A DNA stretch of 64,000 nucleotides, from the NCBI RefSeq assembly GCF_950023065.1, contig NC_088678.1, positions 38,864,580-38,928,579 on the forward strand. The letters are read 5' to 3'. Below are positions 34,870 to 46,648 of the stretch, in pieces (positions within the stretch are counted from its first letter, which is position 1; every line of letters starts with the position of its first letter). This DNA is from Planococcus citri (taxonomy: Eukaryota; Arthropoda; Insecta; Hemiptera; Pseudococcidae). The notes beneath the pieces were generated by a model, which was not told the origin of the DNA, searched no databases, and saw nothing but the letters and a program-made list of their open reading frames with translations. Both the position numbers and the translations under genes were made by a program.

Positions 34870-36450
34870 CTAAAGTAGATCAGAACAGTGGTCTTGGGTC
34901 ATTGTTCTTTTAGGCAATTCTCTCTATGTTTTTTTTATGGATCAGTAACGAGTGGAAAATATTGAAGGAAGCTTCGTACTACGGTTTCGTTTTGAGGTTT
35001 GGAATGTGAGGCAACTGATCTGCCATTTACTTCAATAAGTATATAAATAGCTTATATCTGTTTACGTCGACATCTTCTCCCTCTTAGACCTTTCGTTTTT
35101 GTAATATATCATCTTTCTGTTATCTTACTGTATGAAATTTCCATTCGTTTGGAAATTTAAAATCGTCCAAGTATCAGCGTAACAATTTCAATGCAATTTT
35201 ATATGTAATACCTAATTTGATGTGGAAAAGTGACATTTTTCACTTTAAGGAGAAGAACATTTTATCATCTTAAGTTCTTTAGCTACCAAATGACATATTT
35301 ATCGTGACCAGAATAGACTTGAGAAACCTTTTTCAAGTTGTATGTACTGTCAAAATTCATGAATTATTTGGCCTTAAAAACCATCACAAATGTGTAGAAA
35401 ATGAATAATACTACGCTGATACTATAATTGATATTTACATGTATTAAATCTGTAGTACCTATTTTATAATATTTACTTTCTATTGGCCAAAAATTGTCAA
35501 ACATGGCGTCTAAAAAGTATTCTCGAAATTGAAAATTGCTTTTAACTATTAATCTAGTCATTGGAAAATGTTCTGTGATATTTTATACCTAAACAAAAAA
35601 GAAGCAAACCCTATAAAATTTGTATGGAGTGTAACTCTGTCGTATGTGGTTTAAAAAAAAAGCTACGAAAGGCACATCATAAAAAACCATTTTATTCGTA
35701 ATTTTTAAAAAAAAGTTGAAAGAAGAAATTTTGTTATTTTGAAGAATGGAATTACGTCGGGGTAGGCATATCGTGAATATGCGCTGCTGCAAAACGAAGA
35801 ACATTTTTTAAAATTATTTATTTGGACGTATATTTCTTTCTCAAAACTATAATGACCTAGGTATTTGTTTTGCCGGTTGATTTTCATTTTTTTTCTTTCT
35901 TCATTATTGTGATTAGTTATGTAAGCACATCTTTGTTTGATATGAGCAATGTTGATAGTACCTATTGAGTAAATTTTCAACATTATAGTATACACCTTTT
36001 TTTCTCTTTTATTTTTTTGTTTATTTGTTTTCGTTATTGTACTATTTATTTATTGAATTGTACAGAATTTTTTTGTAACGAATTTTTATTTATTTTTCTT
36101 TTATGGTAAAATCATTTTAAATATACCCACGTAAGTATATTGTGCTGTATTATCTCTGTTTTCGCAGATAAAAGTCTTTTTTCCCTACCGCCCCTTTCCA
36201 TTTTTTTTCTCCTAATATACTTACGTTCATTATGGCATTTATGTATGTAGTTTTGAACGAATAAACGTATTACCTAATTGATTTTGAAAGTATTTGTTAC
36301 GTAACTTACCTACTTTAAAAATTTTCGACAGAATTTTCCTTGTTAAATTTATCTACGTTGATTTTCAATTTACCGGTTAAAAACATATCGTTGTAATGAC
36401 CAATACTATTGACTATTGTGTATTAAAACTGAAATAAATACATTCTACTT
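34870..36450 (+). other. PLC epsilon 3' UTR (inferred)
   Basis: AT-rich DNA without conserved ORFs follows the stop. It includes ATTTA/TATTTAT words near 36040-36090. Candidate poly(A) signals are AATAAA at 36260 and 36433. No transposon ends are visible here, unlike the flanks, which fits a transcribed UTR. The true end is inferred. Confidence 0.55.
36433..36438 (+). promoter_or_regulatory. Candidate poly(A) signal of PLC epsilon
   Basis: This AATAAA is followed within about 20 bases by a T/G-containing stretch (CTACTTTGTAAG). An alternative AATAAA lies at 36260-36265. Confidence 0.4.
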
Positions 36451-36730
36451 TGTAAGAAGAATTTTATTTAATATATATTTTTTTTGTTCTCTACAATATA
36501 TTAGTTTATTTCTGCAGTTATGAGCATAGATGTGCGATTTTTGAAAAAAGTATGCAAAAAATCCAAATTATTGGCTTTCTAAGAAATTCTATTTCAAGAA
36601 AAATGAAGTGAGAAGGCTTGAAATAATCACTATATTCACAATTGGAGACCTTAAATTAGCAATTGTAGATATGAATATTTACACCGAAAAAAATTCCAAC
36701 AACTTGAAAACCTCAAGTTTACAATCAGTA

Positions 36731-37810
36731 GGGTGGAGTGGAAAAAATTTATAGTCTTCGATTTCGCTGAAATTGAAGTATGTTGGAGATTTTGAGTTGA
36801 AATGACCCCCAAAAAATTGTCAGCCCCCCACATGCCCCTGCGGTGGAACTGTGCCCCCCCCCAACAAAAATAGGGTCATTTTGGGGAAAAAACGCTGTTT
36901 TTCGAATTTAAAAGTAGCAATAACCATTATTATTTGTATCTTGAACGTAATTTACAACGTACTTCCATTTTTTTGCGATCAATCAGTAAGGTACGTAATT
37001 AAAAATTCTCTTTATGAAAACTGAAAAAAAATAAATAATAACATCTTCATTCATTCATTCAAAATTTTAAACTTAACCTAGTATGTAAAATCTAACAGGG
37101 GTAGTCTGTAATGGAAACTGTTGAAATTGAAAATTTTCACGCTTCATTGATTACAAATTTTTCGTAAAAACGTTAAAAACGCGATTTTGAATTTTTTTGG
37201 AAATGGTTTTTGGGAATTTTGGGCCCAAGGGTGGCGCCAAATAAAATTTTTGTTAGAACCAAAATGTAGAAAAATGTTCAAGAAACAACTTTTATCCCGT
37301 AATTTTTCTTGTTGGAACGATATTCAAGGTGGCAGGGGAGTTTTTAATGTGGAGGGGGGCTCAAGAAAGGGGGAGGGGTAGAGATTGTAATACGAGCTAG
37401 ATTCACTTGTTTCAATGTGAAAAGTAATAATCAATCATAAAATCGCATTCGAATCCTAAATCGACTGTATTTTCAATTAAAATAGCAAAAAAACGCCGAT
37501 TCGCGACTTTTCAAACGAAACTGGGGAGGGTTAGCGGGGGTCAAATCGAAAAACCGATTACGTCATTCGAATCGTCATCTCAAATCGCAACTTTAGAGTG
37601 CTACCCGTTTTCGAAAAAAATGGTTATTACTACTTTTAAATTCGAAAAACAGCGTTTTTTTTCCAAAATGACCCTACTTTGGGGGGCCACAGTTCCACCG
37701 CAGGGGCACGTGGGAGGCTGAAAATTTTTTGGGGGTCATTTCAACTCAAAATCTCCAACATACTTCAATTTCAGCGAAATCGAAGACTATACATTTTTTC
37801 CGCTCCACCC
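36731..37810. mobile_element. 1.08-kb fold-back element, TA-flanked, GGGTGGAG termini
   Basis: Arms 36731-36928 and 37617-37810 are inverted copies with only scattered mismatches, from GGGTGGAG(T/C)GGAAAAAAT through TCGATTTCGCTGAAATTGAA and CCGCAGGGGCA(C/T)GTG to AATGGTTATT. TA lies directly outside both ends. The centre (about 690 bp) is not repeated and lacks an ORF of note. Confidence 0.88.
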
Positions 37811-37812
37811 TA

Positions 37813-38300
37813 ACAAACAGTGATCTCAAATTAGCATGAAAACTCATAAAAATACAAAAAAAAATAGTTACGTCATGCTGGAAAATTACCAAAAATGTAT
37901 AGGTCTACAATTAATTTGATACTTCCTATGGAATTTAAGATCATCTTCAAATTTCTCGAAACCTCATCTCATGAGCCTTTTCCAGATTCAATACTATCTA
38001 ATTCGTGCTGGGAAAAGCCAAAAACATATTTTGACACCCCATATAACGATTGAGCTCATTTTCAAATTTTACCCCCTCCCTCTTGAAAGCTCGGTTTGGG
38101 TAATACTCGAATATAGCGCCAAAAATAAGTCCAGAAACTTTGAAAACACTCCCCGAATCAAACTCAGTCGCCTTTCTCAAGAGTTTCGTCGAAGCCGCTG
38201 TCGATGATTAATATTATATATTGACGATGAGCTCAAAAAATATCATTCAGGTAATTTTGCAATTTAAAATATTATTTTTGCGCCTTTTTTTCGTATAAAT
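37813..38300. other. Intergenic, nothing recognised
   Basis: Unique-looking AT-rich spacer between a fold-back element and the small ORF. One short ORF (37971-38207) has no recognisable features. Confidence 0.4.
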
Positions 38301-38486
38301 ATGCAACTTATACGACAAAACGAATATTGCGAAAAAGGGTTAAAACGGACCCGAGAAACGGTTACGTTATTAGGAGAATATAAGATCTTAGCAGGTCTAC
38401 AAAATTATCTAAATTTTCCAACCGGACTAAGCGGTTCGTTGATGTTTCAAGAGATGGCGCCAGGCATTCGTAACGAATTGAATTGA
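38301..38486 (+). CDS. Unrecognised 61-codon ORF
   Basis: ATG to TGA, with balanced base use (mixed codons such as CGG ACC CGA GAA ACG) in an otherwise A/T-homopolymer neighbourhood. The protein is hydrophilic with no signal peptide or membrane segment (...TVTLLGEYKILAGLQNYLNF...). A TATAAAT lies immediately before the ATG and an in-frame stop at 38265. It could be a small gene, a terminal exon without a visible acceptor, or a fragment of a decayed gene. I do not recognise the family. Confidence 0.25.
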   Translation: MQLIRQNEYCEKGLKRTRETVTLLGEYKILAGLQNYLNFPTGLSGSLMFQEMAPGIRNELN

Positions 38487-38691
38487 GATTATAATGTACA
38501 GTGTACACGTAGGTAGTGTACAGTAAGTACTAAGTACTGCAGAGGTACGAGTATTTGTATTTTGAATGTATTCGGTAACTTCCGTAAATTCAATGGATTT
38601 ATTACTCGTAATTATTATTTATTTTAATCATTATAACTATTTTGACCGAGTTTATGTTGAAAGCCTCTCAATTTCGTTTCGAAATAACGAC

Positions 38692-40325
38692 ATGGGTCAT
38701 TCCATGTCAATTCGACCAAAAAAATGCGATTTTGAAAGTCATGTCTTTTGATTTCGCTCAAATTTTTTTCACAATATCTACTCACCCAGTAAGTAAGAAA
38801 CCCGCAATCAGTTTGGTCCCAGACCCCTCAGGGGACGGGTGGGGAGGCTTCCATTATTTTCACATTGTCTCAAGGTACCTACTCAACTTCAGCAGCGCAT
38901 TCCTCCAAAACTATGATACTTTGAACAAAACTGATTTCACAGTTCAAAAAGGTATTGAATTTTGAATTTTTTAAGCACTTTGAAATTTTCAAAATTTGAC
39001 AGTTGAACTTTCAAATTGAAAGTTCAAATTTCAAAATAGCCCTGTAAGTGGGAGCTACCATTTAAATTTCTGAAAAAATGTCCATAGATGCACCTTCTGA
39101 TAATTTTTCGAAATATTTAAGTTTTGTGATGGGATCTCTCAACGGAGGGGGAGCACCCCCACCACCAATTTTGGACAAAACATTCGTAAAAAAAAATCTG
39201 GGGCATGTGATATATCGAATCGTATGTTTTTGGGAACGCTGAACACGAATATGACGTTAGATTTTTGATTGGGCCCCATCCACGGCCCCCAGCGCCTCCC
39301 CAAATGCGGTAAACGTTCAAAATAGGAGTTTTTTCGGGTGACACATGAAATAGTATGTTTATGGTGACGCTGAACACGAATATGACGTCAGATTTTCGAT
39401 TGGACCCCATCCACAGCCTCCAACAATTTTTTGGGGCTTTCACCAATTGGCGAAGGTTCTTAGAGCCATGGGTGAGGTCAATTTAAAAAACTAAGGCTAC
39501 ATTCGGATTCAGCGATATCGAAAACATACTATTTCATGTGTCTGATGTGTCACACGATTGAAACCACTTTTTTTAAGTTACCCCCCTTGAGGAGATGCTG
39601 GAGGCTGTGGATGGGTCCAATTAAAAATCTGACGTCATATTCGTATTTAGCGTCACCAAAAACATACTATTTGATGCGTCACACGAAAAAACTCATATTT
39701 TGAACTTTTACCCCATTTGGGGAGGTGCTGGGGGCAGTGGATGGGGCCCAATCAAAAATCTAACGTCATATTCGTGTTCAGCGTTACCAAAAACATACAA
39801 TTCGGTATATCACATGTCCCAGATTTTTTTCGAAAGTTTTGCCCAAAATTGGGGGAGGGGGTGCTCCCCCTCCAATAAGAGATCCCATCACGAAACTCAA
39901 ATATTTCGAAAAAGCATCAAAGGTGCATCTATGGAAATTTTTTCAGAATTTTAAATTGTAGCTCCCACTTACAGGGCCATTTTGAAATTGTAACTTTCAA
40001 TTTGAAAGTTCAACTTTTAAATTTTGAAAATTTCAAAACGCTTAAAAAGTTCAAAATTCAATACCCTTCTGAACTGTGAAATCAGTTTTGATCAAAGTAT
40101 CATAGTTTTGGAGGAATGCGCTGCTGAAGTTGAGTACATAGGTACCTTAAGACAATGTGAAAATAATGGAATCCCTCCCACCCGCCCCCCCCCCCCGAGG
40201 GGGCTGGGACCAAACTGATTGTGGGTTTATCACTTACTGGGTGGGTGGATATTGTAAAAAAAATTTGAGTGAATTCGAAAAACATGACTCAAAAACGTTG
40301 GTCGAATTAACATGGAATGACCCAT
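38692..40325. mobile_element. 1.63-kb near-palindromic fold-back element
   Basis: Arms of about 730 bp (38692-39425 and 39590-40325) are inverted copies. They run from ATGGGTCATTCCATGTCAAT through GTTTGGTCCCAG, TCAGCAGCGCATTCCTCCAA, CCCTGTAAGTGGGAGCTAC, GATGGGATCTCT and ACGCTGAACACGAATATGAC, to a ~160-bp centre. Inside each arm the ACACGAATATGACGT module occurs twice, so the arm itself contains a duplication. Flanked by AT on both sides. No transposase ORF; the listed ORFs in it are palindrome artefacts. Confidence 0.88.
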
Positions 40326-41390
40326 ATTTTGAATTCATCTATACAGGGTGTCCGGGGAGTGGGGGTATAAACTTCAGATTTGGATACAACCTGGTACGAC
40401 TAAGAAAAAAAGTTATGTGAAGGTGTGGCCTATTTTCAAAATTTAAAGGGAAAAATACTTTTTCAAAATCTAAGAGCCAAAATCCTATTTTGTCCATGGA
40501 GGTCGGTAGTACTTTGGAAAATGAACAAAATTAGATACCTACGATTATTATGACTTTTTGCCCACCTCGCAAATTGAAGAAGCTACAAATGATTTTTAAT
40601 TTCAAAAAATTGCAATGAAAAAAATTAATTCGGAAATGAATACTACGTCAAAAAATATACAAATTTTGTCATGATAATCTTTTTTTCTTACTCTAAAATT
40701 TAAAAAGGTTTTGAAACTCAAAAATAGCCAATTAATAAAAAAAATTTAAATCCCAAAAACTTTTTAAATTTTAAAGTAGGTAATAAAAAAAAAATGATCA
40801 GTATTAATTTTCGCATTTAAGCTGCAGTTCTGAGAACATTCTGTTTTGGTGAAATTTTGATTCACATTGCGCTTTTTGTCCCATTTTTAACACAGGTGAG
40901 GAAAAATATGATTTTAAACCAAGGGACATCCACTGTAACTGAATTAATATGTATTTTTAAAAATTAAAACCTCTGTTGGGCTCTCAATTTTTTATTTGGA
41001 CTGATAAAATTTCTCTTGAGAACTACCAGAAGAATGCCCATGCTCCATGCATAGTGAAAAAATGAGCAAAATCCATGACTGAGAAACCCAGAAGAATAGA
41101 TTTCAGATTTTCAAATTTGGAAAAATACCAAACTTACACACAAGTCTGACAGGTGAATTACTCAATGAAAAGTCCAATCGTATAATTTTTCATGTTTCTT
41201 TCCCTATATCTCCATTGGTCATTTTTTTAAGGCCATCAACCTTATACAGACAGGCACCATAAAAGAAACACCACTAAATTTTTCCACTCGATCAATTACA
41301 TAAGAATAAGTCATACTAGATGACTTTTTTTTTACTTTCGAGTTTATATATAATTTTAATACCGTTTAATGCTATCCAATTACCTACAGT

Positions 41391-41489
41391 AAGCTTCTTA
41401 CTGGTTGGACTCTGTTGGCTGTGCCCGCCACATTACTAGGTTTTCTCGACTTCCTTTCAGGTAAAGCCAAAGTAGGACATTTAGCATAA
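41391..41489 (+). other. Possible exon remnant, unrecognised
   Basis: After an acceptor-like TTACCTACAG, about 30 codons are open on the + strand (TGWTLLAVPATLLGFLDFLS, then a basic tail and two stops). The minus strand is open over the same span. Base composition is much less A/T-biased than the surroundings. No homology recognised. Confidence 0.2.
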
Positions 41490-43660
41490 TAACAGGGTGA
41501 ATTTAAATACCTCGGATGAAATTTCTTCGTAATCGTATCACCATTTTAAGTTTTTTCTTAGTCATTAACCAGTCGTAGTCGTGTTTGGTGCATAAGTTAT
41601 AATGTGTATTGTGATGATCATATATAGTGACCTTTTTTGTACAAGATTTTTTACGTCTCCGAAGTACCGAATGCAATTTCGACACCAATAAAGTTGCTGG
41701 ACTCTGCACAAAATTAGTCATATATACTTTTGTGCGTGTAACAGCGGCTATTTTGGCATGTCAACTATCACCATCATAATATTTAGAGGTATCTATCTAC
41801 TATTTTTCCATCTGTAATGAGTATATCAACATAAGATGATTCGTGTGACTTTTACGTAATATATTTTGCACAAACATACGAGACAGAGGTATGTACTTTT
41901 TATTTACACCTTACTACTATGATTTCAATTTTCAAATTACAATTTTAATTTACATAATATGAAATTTCGTTCCGTTTTCCATGAAAATAATCAGGAACTT
42001 ACTTACATATAATGATAACTTTAAAATTTATTTACAAAACAAAATTGATAAATAAATGCATGGGTAAAAAAATACAAAAATATTGCTTATTTCTATGAAA
42101 TTTTGAATATTAAAATATACTTCAAGGGTTTAGGTATACTTCTTATGGTGTTTTTTAAATACCTGATGTGTTTATTTCAGCATCACAATCTTAATAAACC
42201 CATCAATCATTTTGATTAATACATAATAAATCATCAAATTTTAAAAATTAAAAAATAATAACAACTTTTTAAATTTTTTTCACGTAATTTTTCTGTATTA
42301 AGTAAGTACATTTTTTTTTAAACACAAAGAAACAAAGTAAGTAGGTACTTTAAGTTTATTAAAATACAAATAAAATTTTTGGGAAAAATAGATTGGTACC
42401 TACATTAAAAATACTAAAATATTACGTCTTGACTATAAAATATCACCCCCATCCCCTCCCTCAATGAACAATGGAAAACTAAATCTAAAACTTGAGACTT
42501 TATGCCTGCTGAAATCGCTCTTACGTTTCCAATTTTGAACGATAAAATAATTTTTAAATTCAATAATCATCATCCATTTACTTTCAGGATGCATAATGTA
42601 AGTAGGTACAAATTTTGATTTATTTGAATTTCCACACCTAGAAAAAATACATTAAAATAGGGTACCCATAAAGGTCAGTAAACAGTCATTTCATTGCCAA
42701 AATTTTGTCAGGTTCAATGCTCCATAGGATGATGCAAAGTTTTTCTCAAGTTGAGAAAAGAAGCAATTTTTGAAATCATTACTCGTCGAAAAATTGCAAA
42801 CAGTTGAGTTAGATGAACAACAAAAGGTCGTTAAAAAACAAAATTTTGAAAAAAATTCGAAAATTTTTGTTAAATAATGAAAAATTTTCTTCTTTGCTCT
42901 CAAATGGCGTGAAAATAACAAAAAATGATTCCAATTTGAATAAATGTTCCTCGTCAAAGAAGCTTTAAAAAACTAAAAATTTTTTCTATAGAAGAATAAT
43001 TGTGTTTTTGGGGTTTCAATTTCGAAAAAAAAAAAAATGAAAGAAAAGAAGAAATAAAAAAGAAAAAGAAATTTCATTGTCAATAAATAAAATAGGTACC
43101 TAAACAGTCATTTTGGTAAAAAAATGATGAAAATTAATTCAAAAAATTCAGCTCAAATAGGTACTTACTTACATTGATTTAAAATTAAAAAAAAATTGTA
43201 TATCATAATTTTTTATTTAATGTGGATTTATTATGTAAAAATAAAAAATTATTACTATACTTAGCATCAAGTTTTTGATGCTTCATTAAACATCCCAACA
43301 ACCCTGTCAAACCATCCGTTTTTAGTTTGTTTTTTTTTTTTTTGGTTTTCAAAGTTATATATATGCTTGAAATGAAAAATATTTTAAATTGGAAAAAACA
43401 CAGTTTATACATTTATAAAAATAACAAAAAATAGCACGAAAAAAAAATCGAAAAAATTCGAAAAAAAAAATTGAAAAAAATCAAGACATCAATCATTTTT
43501 ATCTAATGATATTATGATATCAAAGTGCGAGAAAATTGAAGCATTTTTAGATATTCCAACAAAAAAAATCACAAAAAAATAATATCCAATAAAGAAGGGA
43601 AAAGAAAGTGAGTAATTTTACTCCTGATGGTGATGATAAATGTTTTTATTGTAATATCTA

Positions 43661-43664
<4 letters not shown>

Positions 43665-43692
<28 letters not shown>
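43665..43692. repeat. Poly(A) run
   Basis: 28 consecutive A residues preceded by CTACTTT. Confidence 0.85.
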
Positions 43693-43693
<1 letters not shown>

Positions 43694-43764
43694 AGAGGAA
43701 AAATGTACCAATACTTAAGTAAAAAATCATAAAAAAAAATAATATGTAGGTACGTACCTACTTA

Positions 43765-43780
43765 TTTATTCAGTTTTATT
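43765..43780 (-). promoter_or_regulatory. Candidate poly(A) signals of the minus-strand secreted-protein gene
   Basis: Two AATAAA on the minus strand (43765-43770 and 43775-43780), the first seen downstream of the stop at 44374, implying a 3' UTR of roughly 0.6 kb. Confidence 0.35.
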
Positions 43781-44211
43781 CAAGTAAAAAATTCTTATTT
43801 CAAGAGAGAAAAAGAAGAAAGAAAGAAGAAAACTGAAACCGTATTTTTGGAGTTTTGAATTTTGCTTTCACGGTCAACATTGAGACCTCTGCAGTAGGTA
43901 CCTACATGAAGCATTTTTCAGGAGCATTGAACTCAACAAATCTTTGGTACTCGTAGTAAAATACCTGATCATCGAAGATCCTTCTAAACACTCATTCTTC
44001 ATATTGAATAAATTGAGAACAAGCATCAAACAGACTGCATTTGAAATTACTAACCATATCAACCTAAAACGAACCCCGATCAAACCCCCCAATGCACACC
44101 AAACTGCAGTACGAATATAAAATCTTACGTACAAGCACATTATTGATTTGAAAACATGGCAAATCCAATTAGAAATTACACATTACATTTACGAGCACAC
44201 GTTGAGGTACG

Positions 44212-44229
44212 TCTCTCTCTCTCTCTCTG
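44212..44229. repeat. (TC)n microsatellite
   Basis: About nine CT dinucleotides between GTACG words, in the inferred 3' UTR of the minus-strand gene. Confidence 0.85.
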
Positions 44230-44373
44230 TACGTACATATAATTATGGCACAAGTCGATACTACATAAATGTTTCATAAAAACACCGGGTACCGGGCGTA
44301 TAAATCATAAGAAAAAACTAGAGGACGTATTGCAACGACGACGTCTCCGCATCGTCTCATCTCGAAGACCACC

Positions 44374-46410
44374 TCAGGGCCAATTTTCGACAACACCTTC
44401 GGCGCTAAAATTATAGGATTTTAACGGTAAAGGCGTAACAATGTATACTTTCTCCTTTGTTAGAGGCGACACCGAAACTGGCAATTTTTCCCATGCTTTA
44501 GAATTGGAGGAGTTGGTCAGGTGTAACGGTTCTTGGTGCATCTTTTCTTCGATCACAGGTATCTGGTTACGTACACCTCTAAAGTTGTGTACAGGTTGGA
44601 CATGCAGGTAGGATACAGTGCTGGCCAGGTAATCGGATGGTATTTCTTTCGAGGGAGGTAACGTAGATGCGATTACTTTTTGAAAATAGTATTCGTTTTG
44701 TTTATGTTTATGGTTCGAGTATCCTTCGACAGTCCACGTGTCGATGGCTTTCTGCAGTCTTAACATGTCCGACCATTCTTGACGTTTGGGAGGATTGCCC
44801 AGGGACGGTTTACTCGCAGATACGTTCGAGTTGGATTTTAAGTAGCTGACGATTGGCAACGGGGTCGTGGTTTCGGTAAAAGGGCCCCACATATCGCGTA
44901 ATCTCTGCGACAGGGATCGCTCAGTGCTCCATGAATTTGAAGAGGAGTTTTTGTATTGGATACCTTTGGATTTATCTATCGTATAAGGTATAACGATTTG
45001 TATCTGTTTCTTTTTCTTGGGTGTTTCTGGTTCCGCATCGAAGACCCATTCTTCATTGGTATTAGGGCTGAGATTAGGCGGAGTCAGATACTCGATCAAC
45101 GAACTGGTAATATTCTCGAAGAAATCAGTCGATGCGGAAGTATCATTTACATGATTACCTTCGGCTCCTACAGATGAAAATTTACTCTCGCTCGAAGAGT
45201 ATTTGGCATCATCCAATAAGGAATTATGAGCCAATGGTCGATACCGGTCATTGGTACCATCAGCTCCGGTCGATGATGTGAAATGGTTCGCTACTGGCTC
45301 TTCGTGAACCGGAGCAGGAGCCTGGGTTGGCTGGAAAACTTGATTTTGCACATGCAAAGGTAAGTCTGCTCCTGGACTAGGGGGTACCTGGTACGATGGC
45401 ACATCCAGCAATGGCGTCTGGTATATTTGCAACGGGTGATCCACCGATAACACGTAGTGTGATAATGGCATAACTTTCGACTCGTATAGCCAAGGATCTG
45501 CAGAAGTATTGAAATGGTTGGCAACATGGCCTGACTGAGGGCCTACTTGAGGACTATATAAACTAGGCTCGTGCACATTATCTGATCCCGAAGCTGTATA
45601 GGATGGAGCTGCGTTCCACGTGGCGCCAAATCCGGCAACAGGAGCAGCAGCATTATGGCCCCAATCGATAGTTTGGTATTGGTTCTCGGGTAAAGTGTGA
45701 CTTTGGAAATGATTTTGAGCAAAGTCTTGGCCATGGAATGTCTGCGATATGTCTTGGGCTGCGAAATGGTTCTGAGATACATCCTGAACTTGATAATGAT
45801 TCTGGGATACATCTTGAGCCGGTAAATGATTATGGGACAGTTCTGGATTATACACAGGGGTGCCAAAATACATTGGAAAAGGTGAAGGAATCACATTGAT
45901 GGGTTTCAAATTGGAAGACATCTCGTTGAAAGACGAATAATACGAATTTCCGGCGAAATCCTCAGGCTGTTCGTGTTGTTGATGATCGAATCCCAGATCG
46001 AGCTGTTTAGGTCGATGACTGCCCACAATTGGTATCCATGGAACGCTATTACAAGGATTACATTTAGACTCTTCGACAGCATAATCATGCGATCTGGTTT
46101 GCAGCACTGATTTTGAAGCTATTCCCGAAGCAGCCTTCTCTTTATCTTGCTTTCCACTGGACGAAAACCATTTCGAGAGGTTTGGCAGAACGGAATTTGC
46201 ACTAGGATGATCTTTATGTGGAGGCCCGATACTATGATGCCCTGATTTATGAGCTGGAGGGCGCTTGTGAAGTGGTGGAATTGTTCTGATGGATCTTGGA
46301 GGAGGAGGCTCCAGATATGGTGAAAGATGGCCATGTTTGCGATGATCTCGACAATACACAGGTTGCTTAGTGATAAGCAAAAAGTATATCAGCAAAATAG
46401 CGATTAAAAC
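44374..46410 (-). CDS. Secreted/membrane-anchored low-complexity protein, main exon, function unknown
   Basis: The minus strand is open for 678 codons from an acceptor (CTGTTTCAG, exon starts at 46410) to TGA at 44374-44376. The exon opens with a hydrophobic stretch VLIAILLIYFLLITKQPVYC, which reads as a signal peptide or signal anchor whose initiator methionine is in an upstream exon. Next come a His/Pro-rich segment (PPPPRSIRTIPPLHKRPPAH), four short repeats of the QDVSQNH type (about 45700-45850), an Asn/Ser/Pro-rich centre with several N-glycosylation sequons, a lysine cluster (PKKKKQIQIV) and a denser C-terminal part (QEWSDMLRLQKAIDTWTVEG, AWEKLPVSVSPLTKEKVYIV) that looks like the conserved portion. 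No enzymatic or chitin-binding motif is visible. I do not recognise the family; an extracellular matrix, cuticle or salivary role is only a guess. The long open frame with mixed codon use in AT-rich DNA supports a real gene. Confidence 0.85.
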   Translation of the reverse strand, partial: VLIAILLIYFLLITKQPVYCRDHRKHGHLSPYLEPPPPRSIRTIPPLHKRPPAHKSGHHSIGPPHKDHPSANSVLPNLSKWFSSSGKQDKEKAASGIASKSVLQTRSHDYAVEESKCNPCNSVPWIPIVGSHRPKQLDLGFDHQQHEQPEDFAGNSYYSSFNEMSSNLKPINVIPSPFPMYFGTPVYNPELSHNHLPAQDVSQNHYQVQDVSQNHFAAQDISQTFHGQDFAQNHFQSHTLPENQYQTIDWGHNAAAPVAGFGATWNAAPSYTASGSDNVHEPSLYSPQVGPQSGHVANHFNTSADPWLYESKVMPLSHYVLSVDHPLQIYQTPLLDVPSYQVPPSPGADLPLHVQNQVFQPTQAPAPVHEEPVANHFTSSTGADGTNDRYRPLAHNSLLDDAKYSSSESKFSSVGAEGNHVNDTSASTDFFENITSSLIEYLTPPNLSPNTNEEWVFDAEPETPKKKKQIQIVIPYTIDKSKGIQYKNSSSNSWSTERSLSQRLRDMWGPFTETTTPLPIVSYLKSNSNVSASKPSLGNPPKRQEWSDMLRLQKAIDTWTVEGYSNHKHKQNEYYFQKVIASTLPPSKEIPSDYLASTVSYLHVQPVHNFRGVRNQIPVIEEKMHQEPLHLTNSSNSKAWEKLPVSVSPLTKEKVYIVTPLPLKSYNFSAEGVVENWP

Positions 46411-46648
46411 CTGAAACAGAAAGAGAATTCAATTCATTAGATTCAACTAACATATAAGAAGGTACCTCTCGAAAATAGTACCAAGACCTATGATTAACTT
46501 GTTGGTAATTTTGACACCTGAATTTTTGGCCACCGTTGCCATAGCATCCTATATACTCGTACTACGTCTGTCCAGGGAAAGTGAAACTATGCAGAAAATG
46601 AAATTTTCTTTCTATACCTCGTATACATACAGAGCGATGGGTATTCAC

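Larger units (their letters stand above)
40326..43760. other. Intergenic, A/T-rich; one orphan transposon end
   Basis: A TACAGGGTGTCC transposon-type end at about 40343 has no matching right end. The rest is simple A/T sequence with a 28-base A run at 43665-43692. No gene is supported apart from the short open stretch at 41391. Confidence 0.45.

Noticed and set aside
38642..40420. Several 60-110-codon ORFs with matching peptides on opposite strands
   Set aside because: They are mirror translations of the two arms of the fold-back element and carry no independent coding signal.
45291..46334. Additional minus-strand ORFs inside 45.3-46.3 kb
   Set aside because: They are alternate-frame shadows of the 678-codon secreted-protein exon.
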